From NCBI RefSeq assembly GCF_963678635.1, contig NC_087070.1:6046539-6110538 (forward strand): a stretch of DNA of 64,000 nt, read 5' to 3'. The first letter of the stretch is position 1. The number at the start of each line of letters is the position of its first letter. The position numbers were made by a program, and so were the translations under genes. Of the stretch, positions 1-11,749 are shown in pieces. A model generated the notes under the pieces. It worked only from the letters and a program-made list of their open reading frames with translations. It was not told the DNA's origin and did no database searches. The DNA comes from Symsagittifera roscoffensis (Eukaryota; Xenacoelomorpha; Acoela; Convolutidae).

Positions 1-444
1 GTCACGACCTTGAATTTTTGCTACAACTGAAAATGAGAGAAAATCAGAACAGCGAATAGAACAGCGAATAGAACAATACGGGCAGATTTTCGTGATGTTG
101 CAGCAATATTGACGACTGAAATTACAACAGGAGCTGTCCGAATTGTAACGATTGTAGCTGTACAATCGTTACCGAAGACTTACCGAGAATTAAGAAGGGT
201 ATTGGGTCGATCTTACCAGCCTTCAAAAAGGACAATAAGACCGCTCTTCGCCCGGATTCAAGAATCCGCACGGGTCTCGGGAAGAAAATTGTAACTCTAT
301 TTTAACAATTTTTAGCTTCCTGGAATGTCCTGAGTTGATTTTAATTAACATCGACTTTTTTCAGAGTATGAGAAGCTAGGAGTTGAGAGAAATGGTTGAT
401 CCATCTCCGATGGATATGATGATTTTTATTTACTGAGCAAAACA
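1..444. other. Unassigned left edge
   Basis: I recognise no gene here. A 12-base unit, aacagcgaatag, occurs twice in tandem around 49-72. A short open stretch on the + strand (109-294) shows no family motif. The block near 392-412 contains a gatccatctccgatggat palindrome-like string. Similar strings occur inside both giant-element LTRs (around 2330, 23330 and 24800), so part of this edge may be an old LTR relic. Confidence 0.3.
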
Positions 445-650
445 GTAGTAATATCATAAATAAGCATTAGCCCTGTTTTCAGGAGTGACCTCGTGGTCTG
501 GGAATAACGAGACCCAGCCATGAGCTCACCATTTTTGCATGTAAATGAGTTATTCTGAGCGTTCTGACCAATAGCCCAAAACAGTAACGATTTTGTCGAC
601 CCGATGTTAAAAGGACCACATAATGAACTGACTTCGGCAGAGACGGTTAA
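445..650 (-). mobile_element. LINE family B 3' UTR copy (relic)
   Basis: This stretch matches, in the same orientation, the segment at 24216-24370, which is the 3' UTR of a minus-strand LINE there. Shared blocks are the gccctgt...aggagtgacctc string, an imperfect hairpin (arms at about 491-508 and 515-533) and attttgtcgacccgatg. No coding sequence is recognisable beside it. The family assignment rests only on this similarity to the better preserved copy. Confidence 0.45.
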
Positions 651-885
651 AAGCCTGTAGAGCTGTGTTTAGACGCTAGCCAGTCGTTTAACAACCTAGC
701 TTTATTTTCCGTCGATATGTACTTCGGGCCAATGTTACATAACTCAAAAATGTTGGTTTGAATTATACGTATCAGTAAGCAGATACATGAGCACGTTTAG
801 AGCTTGTGCAAGAAACACAAAATAATGATTCAAATGCGATTTATCGTAGGTATCAAAAAATGATATAGCGCATATATGTAAGTGT

Positions 886-1960
886 TCAAATGTCACCAGT
901 AGCTATTAAATGCAGGATTTCAGTCCTTGTCTTTGATAAATTGTCTGCGACAAAAGGACAGGTCCAGTAGAGGTGCTGAGGAGATTCTATATGTTGTCCA
1001 CAGAATTTACAAACGCAAAAATGTCTCCTTAGAGTTTCCGTAGCAATTTCCACTTGTACAAACTTTGTGATGGAGGCCATTCTTGTAAAAAAGAGCGATA
1101 GACCTTCTTCTTGGTTGTTTTGGTTTCTGTGTTTCCAGAAAATTGTCTTCGTACAGATGATGGATAAGTTTGGAGTTCGATGTAATTTTTGAGATCCCAG
1201 CCCACCTTTTCAAAAATAGTCATTAATTTTTACTAAAAAATCAGTTGAACTGGATGTTTTCGACAATCCATACGAACATGAAGGTAAAACAGCAGCATTC
1301 AGCAGTCGCCATGCCAATAAAAATGATATTTTCTGAAAATTTACCTTTGCGGCAAGAATATTGACAGCAGTAATACCCTTTCTGTGTAGTTTTGAGATAT
1401 GCACACTGTCTTTCATGAATACTGATTTTGTCGCACCTAAGTATTCAAACGGATTGACGTATTCCAGAGGTTGACCCTTGTATAAAGCAAGGTCCTTTTC
1501 TACCAGTATGACCTCTTTTTCTTATTTTAATCATTTTAGTCTCGGAAAAATTCACAGTAAGGTTGTTCCCACGGCAATAAACCTCTAAACTTTCGAGCGC
1601 TTCAGTCATTTGTTGAGTACTGTCTGTCACGATCAATAAATCATCAGCATAAAAATAACAACTAACAAAAATTGATAGTATAAAAGCGAGATCTGCTCTA
1701 AAAAGAATAAACAGAAGAGGAGAAAGTGGATCGCTCTGAAGTAAGCCCCTGTTTTGTTTTATACGGTCAGAGACAAAATCGCTGATACAAATCCTGAAAT
1801 AATTGATGCGAAAAATAATGCTCAAAACGTTGTGAAATTTTGTTTTTAAGCCGTTGTTTTTTGATTTTTTCTAATAGTTGGTTCCTGACTACTGTGTCAA
1901 ACACGTTGCTGAAATCAACATAGGCGATAAAAGGAAGAGTTTGACACAGTAACAGGAATA
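886..1960 (-). pseudogene. LINE family A reverse transcriptase relic (minus strand)
   Basis: This is the 3' half of a non-LTR retrotransposon polymerase, read on the minus strand in several frames. Around 1900-1950 it reads YVDFSNVFDTVVRNQLLEKI, the RT motif A region. At 1445-1825 it shows the QSDPLSPLLF block and the YADDLLI catalytic box, followed by a NLTVNFSETK block. At 886-1080 it ends with a C-terminal Cys/His module (CVCKFCGQHIESPQHLYWTC). At least two frameshifts separate these blocks, so it is dead. The Cys-rich tail after RT fits the Jockey/I/R1 group, but I do not assign a clade. A second copy in the opposite orientation starts four bases to the right and hosts giant element 1. 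Confidence 0.75.
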
Positions 1961-1963
1961 AAT

Positions 1964-2020
1964 GAAAACTGCTACGGAACAAGTTGTACAAGTGGAAACT
2001 GCTACGGAAACTCTACGGTG
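1964..2020 (+). mobile_element. LINE family A, left part of copy split by element 1
   Basis: The + strand reads VVQVETATETLR, the same protein segment that precedes the Cys/His module in the minus copy at 886-1080. The LINE stops at 2020 exactly where the giant element's LTR begins, and resumes at 24103. The last five bases, cggtg (2016-2020), are the left target-site duplication of element 1. A 14-base string around actgctacggaac is partly duplicated here. Confidence 0.7.
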
Positions 2021-2901
2021 TAACAGTCGCCTACTTAAGTCACATATGAGGTTAAAGAAAAGTAGGCCCTATAACCATTGGCTCAGTAGTCAGGGACACT
2101 ATCTTTTGTGTTTTTCTGTCTCAAGCGGTCGGAGCCAATTCGGTTCGCTTGCGACATGAGACTAGAGCCCGTTACAGCTTAAAGGCTACTACCAAAATAT
2201 CCCCCACTCTAGAAAATAAGGACGCCCCCATACTCAGGTCTGAGAATATCTAAAATACGCGGATGCCGTTAAAAACATGGTCGAAACATGTGTATAGTTA
2301 CTTTTTATTAGACAGTAAACCTTTGATCCATTTCAGATGGATCAACCTAAAAACTCTCCCTAACTCAAAATAACATTATAAAACACACTCAAAAAAATTA
2401 AATTAGATTCTCACATAACGACACGACCTCTAGAATCAAGTGACTAAACTATAAAGCAACTCTAGAATTGATTGGGTAATTAAGTTTAACTCGACAAGTT
2501 TGAAATAAGTAAGTTTTAACTCAAGAAACAAGTTTTTGATCTGGACCATTGGGCAGCTTCAGCTGCCCACCTCTCCACCGAAGGTTCACTCTGGTCCACT
2601 CTAGCTTACTTCCTCTTCACTCGCGATCTCTTTTCGTCTTCTGCCAAGAATAAGACAGCTCTACTCTCATTCGAATTATGTATTGGAAATTGCGAATAGC
2701 AATTTCCCGCTTCTATTTTTGACTACTTTCCCGCGATTGTAGTTCGAATCATCTGATCTTATTTTTCTGATATTTTCAGTTGTCGCGAGAAACTTGAGCA
2801 TGACATGCTCAATTCGAATTTTTGAAAAATTTCTTTTCTCCCCAAAATCAAGACTAAACGTTTTCTCAAGGTCAAACTTCCAAATTTGACCGACTGGCAC
2901 A
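2021..2901 (-). repeat. Element 1 3' LTR
   Basis: An 881-bp direct repeat of the segment at 23015-24102. On the + strand it begins TAACAGTCGCC and ends CCGACTGGCACA, so on the element strand it runs TGTGCC...TGTTA. These are the same termini as in element 2. A shared core includes a gatccatttcagatggatc palindrome around 2326. It lacks about 200 bp present near the element-strand start of the partner LTR. Confidence 0.85.
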
Positions 2902-2911
2902 TTCTCCTCGG
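2902..2911 (-). other. Polypurine-tract-like segment of element 1
   Basis: On the minus strand the ten bases ending at the 3' LTR read CCGAGGAGAA, directly followed by TGTGCC. The position and purine content fit the plus-strand primer site. Element 2 has CCGGAGAGTA in the same place, which supports the boundary. Confidence 0.5.
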
Positions 2912-3336
2912 ACTCAAGATCGATGTCCTCATCGCGTGTCGTTGTCTGTCATTGAGCCCCCAGAATGTTGAGTGCGTCTCAAGATACAGTGCCAGTGGTC
3001 ATCTACAGAAGTTTGCAGCAGATTTAACTTTATCTACACCCCAAAATTCACAACCATGCAAATTTGTCACATTATCGCTAAACAGCAATCAAAATCTGTA
3101 CACATCTGCACCCTGAATTTCAGCTCTGTATGCTAATGATTAAAATTTCTTTTATTATACCCGTTCAAAAAAAGTCATGCAGCATTTTGATTTAAACAGT
3201 TTATATAATATACTAGTAACAATAATTTTTATATAAAATTTCTTTTCCGTGCCCTCAGATTTCATCTGAGTTGACACTCAAGCCCCTTTTTCTTTCCCCC
3301 GCTCACGACTCAAGAACCAATCCCTGAACACCCTCT
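2912..3336 (-). other. Element 1 noncoding 3' region
   Basis: No coding sequence was found between the last recognisable protein segment and the 3' LTR. It contains two aaaatttctttt-type blocks and a cagatttcatctga palindrome near 3257. The corresponding part of element 2 (25372-26107) is also noncoding and has similar aaatttctttt blocks. Confidence 0.5.
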
Positions 3337-6300
3337 TCAGTTCGAGCTCCTTGTCTTCGAGTTACTGGGTCCTGGCACATTCGACATCGTAATCTGCCTT
3401 GCCAGTTCTTCTTTGTCATCGGAACTGATTACGATCTCTTCCCATGCCTTCAGCTGTTCGTAGACCCGCATCCACTCCCTTTGCTTGTGTAGTCTTTTCG
3501 CCTGATTCGTGTAGTCTTTTCGCCTGACTTTAGAGTCCCCATTCATGCAAAAGGAATTGTGCAAACTCAGGCTCACGTTCTTTGCCAAGTCCTCCTCTAA
3601 TATCGATTCCCTCGCTTTGGTGTTATCTCGATACACTCTACCAACTCTTTTCCAACCCGTGGTTATCGCATTGCGATGGGTTAGCAAGAATCTCTTGAAA
3701 GCTTCCGGCCCTCTCTTGGCCAGGAACTGTCGATACTCCTTCTGATGCTTCTTCATGTGATGCTTCGTCACCGTGTACAACCAAGACGTCAACGTCGCTC
3801 GAAACCATCGGAAGAATTATGTGCTTCTGGATCATTTGTAACACTCCGGGCCATGACTCCACGCTCAACGCCGTCACGAATTGGTGTTCCGATTCTAGCA
3901 ACTCCAGTGATTGCAAGCTGCACATCCTCGAGAAGAATCCCAATGCCGTCGCTATGTTCACTGTGGTGCTCGCATAGCATTCAGCCACTATCTGCACCTC
4001 ACTTTTTTCTTTCTCCGTGATGTCACCAAACCACGTGGCCAGTTCCACCTTCTGAAACGATTGTATTCTGACGCATGATTGTCCGTCACAAGAATTCTCT
4101 CCACCTCCACACACTAGGTCTAGACAAATACCCGGTTCCATCTTCTTCATTAACTTATCCAGCTTGCTCGTTGTTTCCTCCGATTCCTTTCAATGAGGTA
4201 GGATTAGTTTGTGCACCACGTTCAGGTTCCCCAAGTCCTCATCCTTCACTGGTGACAGTCTCACTCGCTCTGCGACTTCTTCAATCAAATTCGCGTGGGG
4301 ATGTGGGTACCAGTAGGGTCTCAGCAACTTCCTTCCAAACAGTTCCTAAATTCGTAATCAACATATCGTTTCCATTTCCCATCTTTAGTCCCACCCTCTT
4401 ATTCGAGCGCGGCACGCTGATCACCTCTGGCATCTTCTCAAAAAACAGACCTAGGCTTGGCCTTTTTTTTCCATCGGATCAATCTCAATGATTTTCTCCG
4501 TCCAGAAATTTAACAATTCCGCCACCTCGAAACTCATGTAGGCGTTTCCGGCCTCCGAACCCAAGAAAGGGTTTTAAGCTATTCCCATCACTCCACACAA
4601 TTATTGATATTCTCCCCGTTTTGTGGGTTTCGCATATTCTTCTGCTCGGGCCAAGTTTCGATGTCCCTCCTCGAATTTCTTGTTGTAGAACCCTCGTATT
4701 TCATCAAGCTTCCCATGGCACTCTAGAGACTGCCTTGAGCTCTCTTATTTCTCGATTCCAGTACTCTGATATACGTTCAGGATAACACTCGAGACTCTCT
4801 TTTCCATGGTTTTACTTCCCATTGCTTTTTGATGGCACATTTGCACAGTAGTGTCGATTATCACTGACATGATCCACCTCAGGAAACAAGTGGCATCTTT
4901 TCTTCTCGCTAAGCTCAATCCCGAGTTGTCTCGAGCAATATGTTGCACCAGCATTTAGTACACCTGCAGAACCTTGTCGTCCAATTTAAGTATGTCGTGC
5001 GAGGTCAACGCCTCCAGCGCCACTCCCGCAAAATTCCGTGTGAACATCAACTGTCCTGCCGTTCTGACAAAAGGATTCGCCATCAGTGGCAAAGCCGACG
5101 AGGTTGCCCTCATCGCATCTTCAATGTACTCAAACAGCAGGTTCCCACAAGACCGACCCAGCTGGTTTCCCAACTCTAGCTAGTTAACTTCGGCCTTCTG
5201 CTGGGTAGCCCAATGCCGCCACTCCAGAGCTACCCACCAAGACCGAGCGGTGTTTCTCGTTGCATTTCTCTCAAGGGGATCGCACGTCGTTTGCCTCCCA
5301 ATGGCCTGGTGTTGCGTCGAAAGCCACTCCTTGCGGATTTCCACTTCCCACGTTTGTCCACTAGTCGAACCCCTCTTCGCGTTTGCCTTTTGGGGTTTGA
5401 AGTCTTCCTCCGTTCCTGGAGTCGTCGAGGCTTCCAATTCCCGCAGCACCTCGGCCAACCTCCTGGGTTCTGAGCTGCTCTTGTAGGCCGCTGTTTTCCC
5501 TCGCGTCAGAATCATGGGAGCCGTCGCTTTTAGGTTCTTCTCTGAAACCGCATCCGCCGAAGGACTCGCCTCTTCCGTCTCCCATTTCCTTTTCCCAGAC
5601 CTTATTCCTCTACTCGGGGGTGTTGCCACCACAATTACTGACTCGACATCTTTGTCCAGGTCCTTCTTTTCCTTCTCTAGCCTTAAGAACATTAGTATCT
5701 TTAATCATATTACTAGTCTTATTTTTATCATCCATTCCGACACTTATTCTTTTATCATCAGTTTTTTGTTTAGAGCTATCTTCACATGGGTTGGCCCCGG
5801 TGTCCTGCTTCTGCTTCCTTAGGCCAATCATCTTCTCGAGCAGCCCTCTCCTCACTTTCTCGTCCAGTCCAGTTCCGATCAGGACTGGCTCTCCAAACTT
5901 CACTACCGTGCTCCACAGTTCTTCCTTGAAGTCGTCTATTTTAGCTTTTTCTTCCAGCCCTTTGCTTGAACTCGCTCAAGAAACTTTGCCACGCCTCCTA
6001 GTCCAACGTGCTCAAGAACATTTCTTTGTTGCCTTCAAAGGTAGTCTTCTCTCTTGCGTCATCGGTTAGGAGCACCATTCCCATGTTGGCTGGTTCACTC
6101 GTTAAGGGCAGCTCAAGATTCTTCCGGGGAGACCCCAAAGGTGGGGTGGCCGTGTTTGCACAGTCGTCCCCACTTAGACCTTGTAGTAGCTCACGTGTGG
6201 TGCCGAGGCTTAAATCTCTGTTCGTTGCCCTTCCGTCGGGCGTATTTCCCACTTCCATTTCCTCTCCAGCTTCGCTGAGGGTTTCGTCCATGCTCTCCCC

Positions 6301-7740
6301 CTCTCCTGACTCCGGCTGATTCCTCTCTGAATCAGTGAATCTGTTCTCCACTGGAAGGTTTCTTCAGTCTCCTGGGGGTTCCCACTGACAGGGGTGAAGT
6401 TGTCGTCGGATCTGCTGTCTTATATTCCGTGAGGGGGACGTATAGAACTCCTGCCGCGTCCAACTTTTGTCCCTCTTGTTGCAGCTCTACTTCTTGTAAT
6501 CCATAAGGTGCCCGATATTTTCTCGTACCAAATTTCATTTCGTCCTTCAGGGCTAGGTGACCTTCCTCCACGACCATCCTCCCGTCATCATAGATGGGCA
6601 GCTTGCTCTCAAGTCCTGCCTTCTCAAGAATTTTCAGCACTTCCCGAACCTCGTAGTACATTGGAGGCATCGAACCCCGCATCTTCTTTGCTTGCGTGAT
6701 CCTCAAATTTATCTTGGTTTCACCGGTATGGAAGTACACCGCTGCCGAATACCCGATGAACAAGGGGTCCCAGCTTTCCATGAACTTCTTTTGCTGCTGC
6801 TCCACCGTTGCTCTCGCGTGTATTGAGGGACAACCATGGGGCTGTTCATCCCCAGCGTCATCCGCCTCACCGTCGGGAACTCAGGAATCGCGGCGGGCAA
6901 CTTGTCCAGCTCAAGTATTGTCTCCAGCTCCCTCTTCGTAAACTCGAAGCACTTCGTCCAGGCTGGGATCCTCAAGATTTCCCTCGAATCTTTCGCTATT
7001 GGGTTTAAGTTCCAGAATTTCGGGAAGACTTCGATGGGACCTTCTCGCTTTCCCCCATCCTGCATTGCAGTTGACCCCTGAACTTGAGCACTATTAGCTC
7101 TGGGTCCTTTATCTTCCCGAGGAAAACTGTCTCACTCATTCGCGCACTCAAGTGTTCTTGTCGGAACCAGTTCGGTGCCGTCCCATCCAGAACGCTGATC
7201 AGGATCACGTGCACCACCGAATGTCGGTACGCTGCCACAAGCGGATCCGGGAAGGCGTACGTCACGACTGGCCCTTAAACACAGGTCACCACCTCTCCCC
7301 ACGGGATCAGGTGGTCAGGAGAGGTATTCCTCCATTCGCCTGCCTCGCTTCTTCTCTCGTCTTTGCGCTTCTCTCTTCGCCTGTCAACTTCTGTTCTGCA
7401 TCAGGAGATATTCAACTAGCAGCGTCTTCAGTCCAGCGGCATATTTGTAGGAACAAGTATCTGGAATCGGGCGGGGCTTTCTCACCGACAGGGGTTCCCC
7501 ATACTTCATCAGTCGATGAAATGTAGTCAGTTCCCCATAAGTCAGGAGTATTAAGGTCAAGTATCCGTCAATTCGGAGCGTCTCCACACCTCTGCTAAAC
7601 ATATATGCTGGGTCCAAATTGTATACCAAGTACAAGGCTAGTAGGAGGTTGATTGGCAGACTGAAGAGTTCCTGCACGAACGCCTCGAAGATCGCGTTCC
7701 CCGCGCAGAACATCTTATCCATGTATTCCTTTCCCAACAA
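3337..7740 (-). pseudogene. Element 1 post-SGNH protein of unknown function (broken)
   Basis: A long minus-strand coding region survives as overlapping fragments in different frames. Best preserved are 7384-7740, 6332-6805, 5998-6351, 5180-5692 and 3337-4150. I recognise no known family. It aligns in order with 26108-30500 of element 2. Conserved pieces include the segment around LTLILLTYGEL at about 7500, the DPLFIGYSAAV segment near 6750, and a C-terminal block with THRNAITT and SLSLHNSFC. The 3' end near 3337 matches the C-terminus of element 2. Many frameshifts make it nonfunctional, but the shared order shows that it was an element gene. Confidence 0.6.
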
Positions 7741-7785
7741 GGACTCTAGAATCTCAATCTCAAGATCTCGTGTGACCTCCGGTTC

Positions 7786-8982
7786 CTAAGTTCGCCCTTC
7801 GCATGCTCTCTCCAGAAGCCTCCAATAGTCGATTCGTTTGCAGCCGTAGCGAGTTTTCACACCGTCATCTCTTTGTCTTCTGCTACTTCCAGCTGTTCCT
7901 CCAGAAACTCCCATATTTGCTTCACCAGCGGTGGAGCACTCTCTCTCTCTCGTCCTATCCGTCACATTCCCAAGTCTCGGGGTCAGGAATGGCCATCTTC
8001 CTCTCTCTTGTGTTAGACGGTATGCCATCGATTCCACTTGTTTTTTGGCTGCCGCCTGATTCTTTCTCTCGTTGTTTGGCCCCCTCGTCTTGCCAGTGGA
8101 ACTCGTGATCGTCGGCTCCATACTCCGGAACCACAGGCTGGCTGTCAGATGAGTTATTACAGGATGGTCATCTCGCACTTCCAGGTTGAACTTCAGTTGC
8201 TGTGCAAGGTTCGACACCTCCAGACAAAGAACCTCGTCCAAGATGATCAGGATGTCTGCAAGCTCGTAAAAGCCCCTTAGAGTGTGGGACACAATCGCCC
8301 ACGCCGCCGCCACTTCCGACTTCGAGAGTCTCAAGTTCACCGGCTCTAGCTCACGATTTGGGGCCGCCATCAGCATCTGCCATCCGTTTCGCTCCACGAT
8401 CAGAACTAACATGGCGTAAACCAATTGTAAAGCCAGTGGCATACTCGCATAACCCGGTGATGACGCGAATAGCACTCTCGTCTTCGATCCCAACTGGGAT
8501 GTCACCAGTTCCTGCATTTTATTCATTGCTGCAAACAGCGTCTGAATTGCCTCCCAGATCTTCTTTGCTGTCTGTTCCCCACTTCTCAGAGGCTCAACTA
8601 GTCCCGCCGCGTGCAGGTGATCATTCATTCCCGCGAACAATAGAAGCTCCGGTTCACACGGTGTCTCTGACTTTATCGCTACGATCAGGGTGATTATTTG
8701 ATTTAATTCCGCCCCTAGTAGTAGGTACACCAAGGTTTCTGGCCAAAACAACTTCGGTGACGTCCCCTCAAATTCCAACCCTGCTACAATGATCGCGCTC
8801 GCCGCTCCAGGATCCGACAGATCATACACCGCTAACGTCTTGGCCAGCCGTGAAGTCCCACAGGATCTCCCGTACCTTGGGTCTTCCGAGAGTTTCGCAC
8901 CCATGTAGGCCGTATCAGGAAGTCCCGTGCTCATTGGCTCAAGAAGGTTGTCCACCGCCCTAAGCTGCGCGGGGATCGTCAC
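7786..8982 (-). pseudogene. Element 1 second SGNH-like domain
   Basis: A 398-codon open stretch, the longest intact piece of element 1 after gag. It matches residues of about 560-770 in the 978-residue protein of element 2. Shared marks are KLFWPE, a LLLFAGMNDH segment placed like SGNH block III (GxND), SSPGYASMPLALQ and APNRELEPVN. The nucleophile GDS block is not visible and there is no DxxH at the end, so it looks like a catalytically silent relative of the upstream SGNH domain. The last 90 or so codons diverge from element 2 and may be out of frame. Confidence 0.5.
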
Positions 8983-9420
8983 TCTGATCCTGGCTGTACT
9001 ATTAGGCTCACTATGAGGCCTGGACTTCCCAGCTCCTTGAGAGGCCTGTAATTGATTGTTCCCATAGATCTCTGGGGAATTACCGTCATGTCCGCCATCT
9101 CCAGTGTCTTGGCTCGAGAGAAGTGCGCCTCATGGTCTTTGGACCAATCCACACAATAGTGATTGCTCAAGTCTTCATGTGACATACTTTTGATTCCCAA
9201 GACCTCCTTCAACTCTTGTCTGCAGTCTAGATCCTCGAGAACCAGATCCTTCAGTCGTTCCAGGTACCGAGTTCTGCTTGCTTCCCCCTGACCTCCCACC
9301 TTCTTCCTGCTGTCTATCACCACCACTGACGACACAACAGAGCTCTGGGTCGTAGAAGATTCCGCCTCGTCTCTTTTCATGGGTGTCGACCCAACTGTCT
9401 GTTTCTGCTACTAGTTGAGC
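8979..9420 (-). pseudogene. Element 1 inter-domain segment
   Basis: A 133-codon fragment joins the first and second SGNH-like regions. It carries a LERLKDLVLEDLDCRQEL amphipathic stretch and a VDWSKDHEAHF segment that falls where element 2 has VDWLLAEQEQF. No family is recognised. It overlaps the next fragment by four bases in another frame, so a frameshift separates them. Confidence 0.45.
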
Positions 9421-9468
9421 TTCCTCTCGAGTCGATTATTCTCCCCAAGCAATCAGTTATGGACCGGG

Positions 9469-10267
9469 CTAAGAATAAGGGAGGTATCGGGGGTGGAGCA
9501 AAGGTGAATTGTCCCCAAGGAAATTTATATGTCTTTGGAAGACGCCATTCAGCCACTCTGTGCCCCATGGCCTGTCAAATTGGATACCCACCGAGGATGC
9601 ATCCTCCGGTAGGGAATCTTCCATCATTCTAGCTGCATCAAGCACTCTCATGGGCAGCACACGTCTCTGCTGGATTTGTCTGATTATCTCGTTGGTATTT
9701 CGCACCCTCTCGATCATCTCCCTCGCATTCTGGTCCGCCATCATGTTGTAGGGAACGGTGCAGATGATGAGGATTGCTGGTTCCAGGTAAAATTTTAAGC
9801 TCCTCAAGAATACAGCTCACTTTGTCTGGTAGTCTCGTCATTTTTCGTGCCTCGCCACTGGACACGTCGTTGGTTCCCATCATCAACGTAACTGTGTATA
9901 TCTTCCCCATCTCCAGCGTCTGCACAGACGCCAACAACTGGGGCATCGCTGCGCCCGAGAAACTCAAGATTCCCACTTGCCAATGGGCGCGGTTCCTTGT
10001 CAGGACCCGAACGACACTGTCCCCTAATATCAAGTGTATCGTGCCTTCGGGTTTTCTCGGTCGTACGAAGTACTCTGCCCACGTGGCGTCATGAAAGGTA
10101 TCTCTTCTCTCTTGTTGCCCAGCCGTCCAGTCCTCTCGATTATGTCGGTGGTACCTGTCATCAGTGTTCTTCTTGTAAAGCGAGATCACTACGCTCCTCA
10201 ATAGGTGCTCTCTCCAGGTGGTTGGTCGCTGCTCACGTGCAGCGTTCTCAAAAGTTTTCGCCTGCAA
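9469..10267 (-). pseudogene. Element 1 first SGNH/GDSL-hydrolase domain (decayed)
   Basis: The minus-strand fragment at 9638-10267 reads HLILGDSVV (block I with the nucleophile Ser), LSFSGAAMPQ (block II glycine) and MMGTNDVSSG (block III Asn). The C-terminal part continues in a second frame at 9469-9807. There the block V position reads SVGIQF where element 2 has RDGIHF, so the catalytic Asp and His are both lost. A frameshift near 9780 separates the halves. It is a decayed esterase-like domain, orthologous in position to the intact one at 30455-33391. Confidence 0.7.
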
Positions 10268-10273
10268 CTTTTC

Positions 10274-10582
10274 TTACAGTTCCCTGAGGCGTGACGTTCC
10301 CGTTCTGGAATGACAGCCGCTAGTCGAGCTGGACGTCAGTGCTGGTAGCGTAACGTCCATTAGCGGTCTGACTCGATTCACCTCTAGATTCCTCACTGAC
10401 GGAACGGGCCCAGGTGGCGTCAATGCCTCCAAACCTTCATTCATGTGATGTTGAGCCACGCCGTCCAGGTTGAAGCGGCCGCTCGATCTGGGTGCTTCAT
10501 CCATTTCCATTCTTGACTCTGGTCTCGATCTGGTCACTACTGGCTCAGTTGTCGTCTTCTTTTTCTCCACTCGAGACCACAT
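10274..10582 (-). pseudogene. Element 1 low-complexity linker
   Basis: A fragment of 102 codons between the coiled-coil piece and the SGNH domain, rich in Ser, Thr, Arg and Pro. No motif is recognised. Element 2 has an N-terminal extension of about 90 residues before its SGNH domain at the same place. Confidence 0.35.
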
Positions 10583-10607
10583 ATTGCCTCCTTTGTAGCC
10601 CCTCTAA

Positions 10608-11213
10608 TTATGGCTTTATTTGATCACAATGTGCTACACTTTCTTGTAGTCTCTGCTCTTGCGCTCGTTCTGCCATCAGCAGATCCCGATCAAGAATCGA
10701 CTTGTCTTGCTCAAACTTTACCTGGTCACGATCAAGCTTGGCTTGATCCCTGTCAAGAACAGCTCGGTCCTTTTCCAGGTTGGCCTTGTCCCGTTCCAGA
10801 TTGGCGTTGTCCCGTTCCCTTTGGGTTCTTTCCATCTCTCTCTTCATGCTGCTGAGATCTGGATATGACTCTTCTGTTTGTTGCGACTGGAACATCGATG
10901 GTGGTTTACTTGTGGATTGTGTCCCTGCTCCTGCTGGTGGTCTGGTCGGGAGGGGAAATTCGCCCGCACCATACTTCGTGGTGTTACTCAAGCCAGGGTT
11001 CCTCGCAAGATCAAATCCTCTCACGCCTCCGTCCACGTTGCAGGATAGCCATCTGGTCTGCTCCTGATTCGAGATTCCATCCGAGGTGTAACCCACCATC
11101 AGCACGGCTTCAGTCGCTGACTTCCTGCACTCCCCTTGCGCCTCCAGTTGCAGGATGGCATTGAGCATGACCGCGAGTCTCTCATCCACTTGCGTGTAGT
11201 TGAGGTTCCTCAA
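10608..11213 (-). pseudogene. Element 1 coiled-coil protein
   Basis: A 201-codon open stretch. The N-terminal part (TEAVLMVGYTSDG, WLSCNVDGGVRGFDLARNPGL) matches the region of the element 2 protein around PTEVVLMLAFGESG and GHDLAREPGL. The C-terminal half is a strongly charged repeat of a seven-residue LDRDQAK / LEKDRAV type, a textbook heptad pattern. The function is unknown. Oligomerisation, as in gag-like or ORF1-like proteins, is a guess from the coiled coil. Confidence 0.55.
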
Positions 11214-11749
11214 CCGCTTGTATAACTTGTCGAGTGCGGCCTAGCCAAACTCAAGAAGTACCTTGCCTAGCCAAACTCAGGAAGTACCTTGCCTTAACCA
11301 AACTCAAGAAATACCTTGACTTAACCAAACTCATGAAGTACCTTTCCCGGGTGAAACTCAAAAAGTATCTTCTCCTGGCACAATCAATGAGAAACTGCTT
11401 AATGTTTTTTCTTTCTTCCGTTCGACCAACTGAGATTTAGTTGTTGTTTCAGTTTTCAAATCAATCTGAAAGTAGAATCCAATTTTAAACCAAGATATTT
11501 TCCACTCGTGTCTAACCTAGACCTCCCCCTTTAATACCTTTAAGACATTATCCTAACAACTCCATTAAAATGATTCAATTTAAATGTTAAAAACATGCAG
11601 ATTCATTTTATGTTTTAGCACCATTAATTCTTTAGAATTTAATTGTCATGCCACATACATTAAAATCCATCTACCTGATTTGTACCCCCTTTTACTTAGC
11701 TCAAGAACCTTGTGCCTCCCAACTCAAGACTTCCAAAACCATTCAAAGC
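11214..11749. repeat. Element 1 spacer between macro and coiled-coil genes, with tandem repeat
   Basis: A noncoding gap. At about 11243-11380 a unit close to ccaaactcaagaagtacctt, with a few spacer bases, is repeated five times with drift. No gene is seen in the remainder. The same gap in element 2 (34290-34764) holds two hairpins instead. Confidence 0.6.

Noticed and set aside
11234-11440. Small + strand frame with repeated KLKKYL motifs
   Set aside because: Produced by the short tandem repeat in the element 1 spacer; antisense to all element genes and without an equivalent in element 2.
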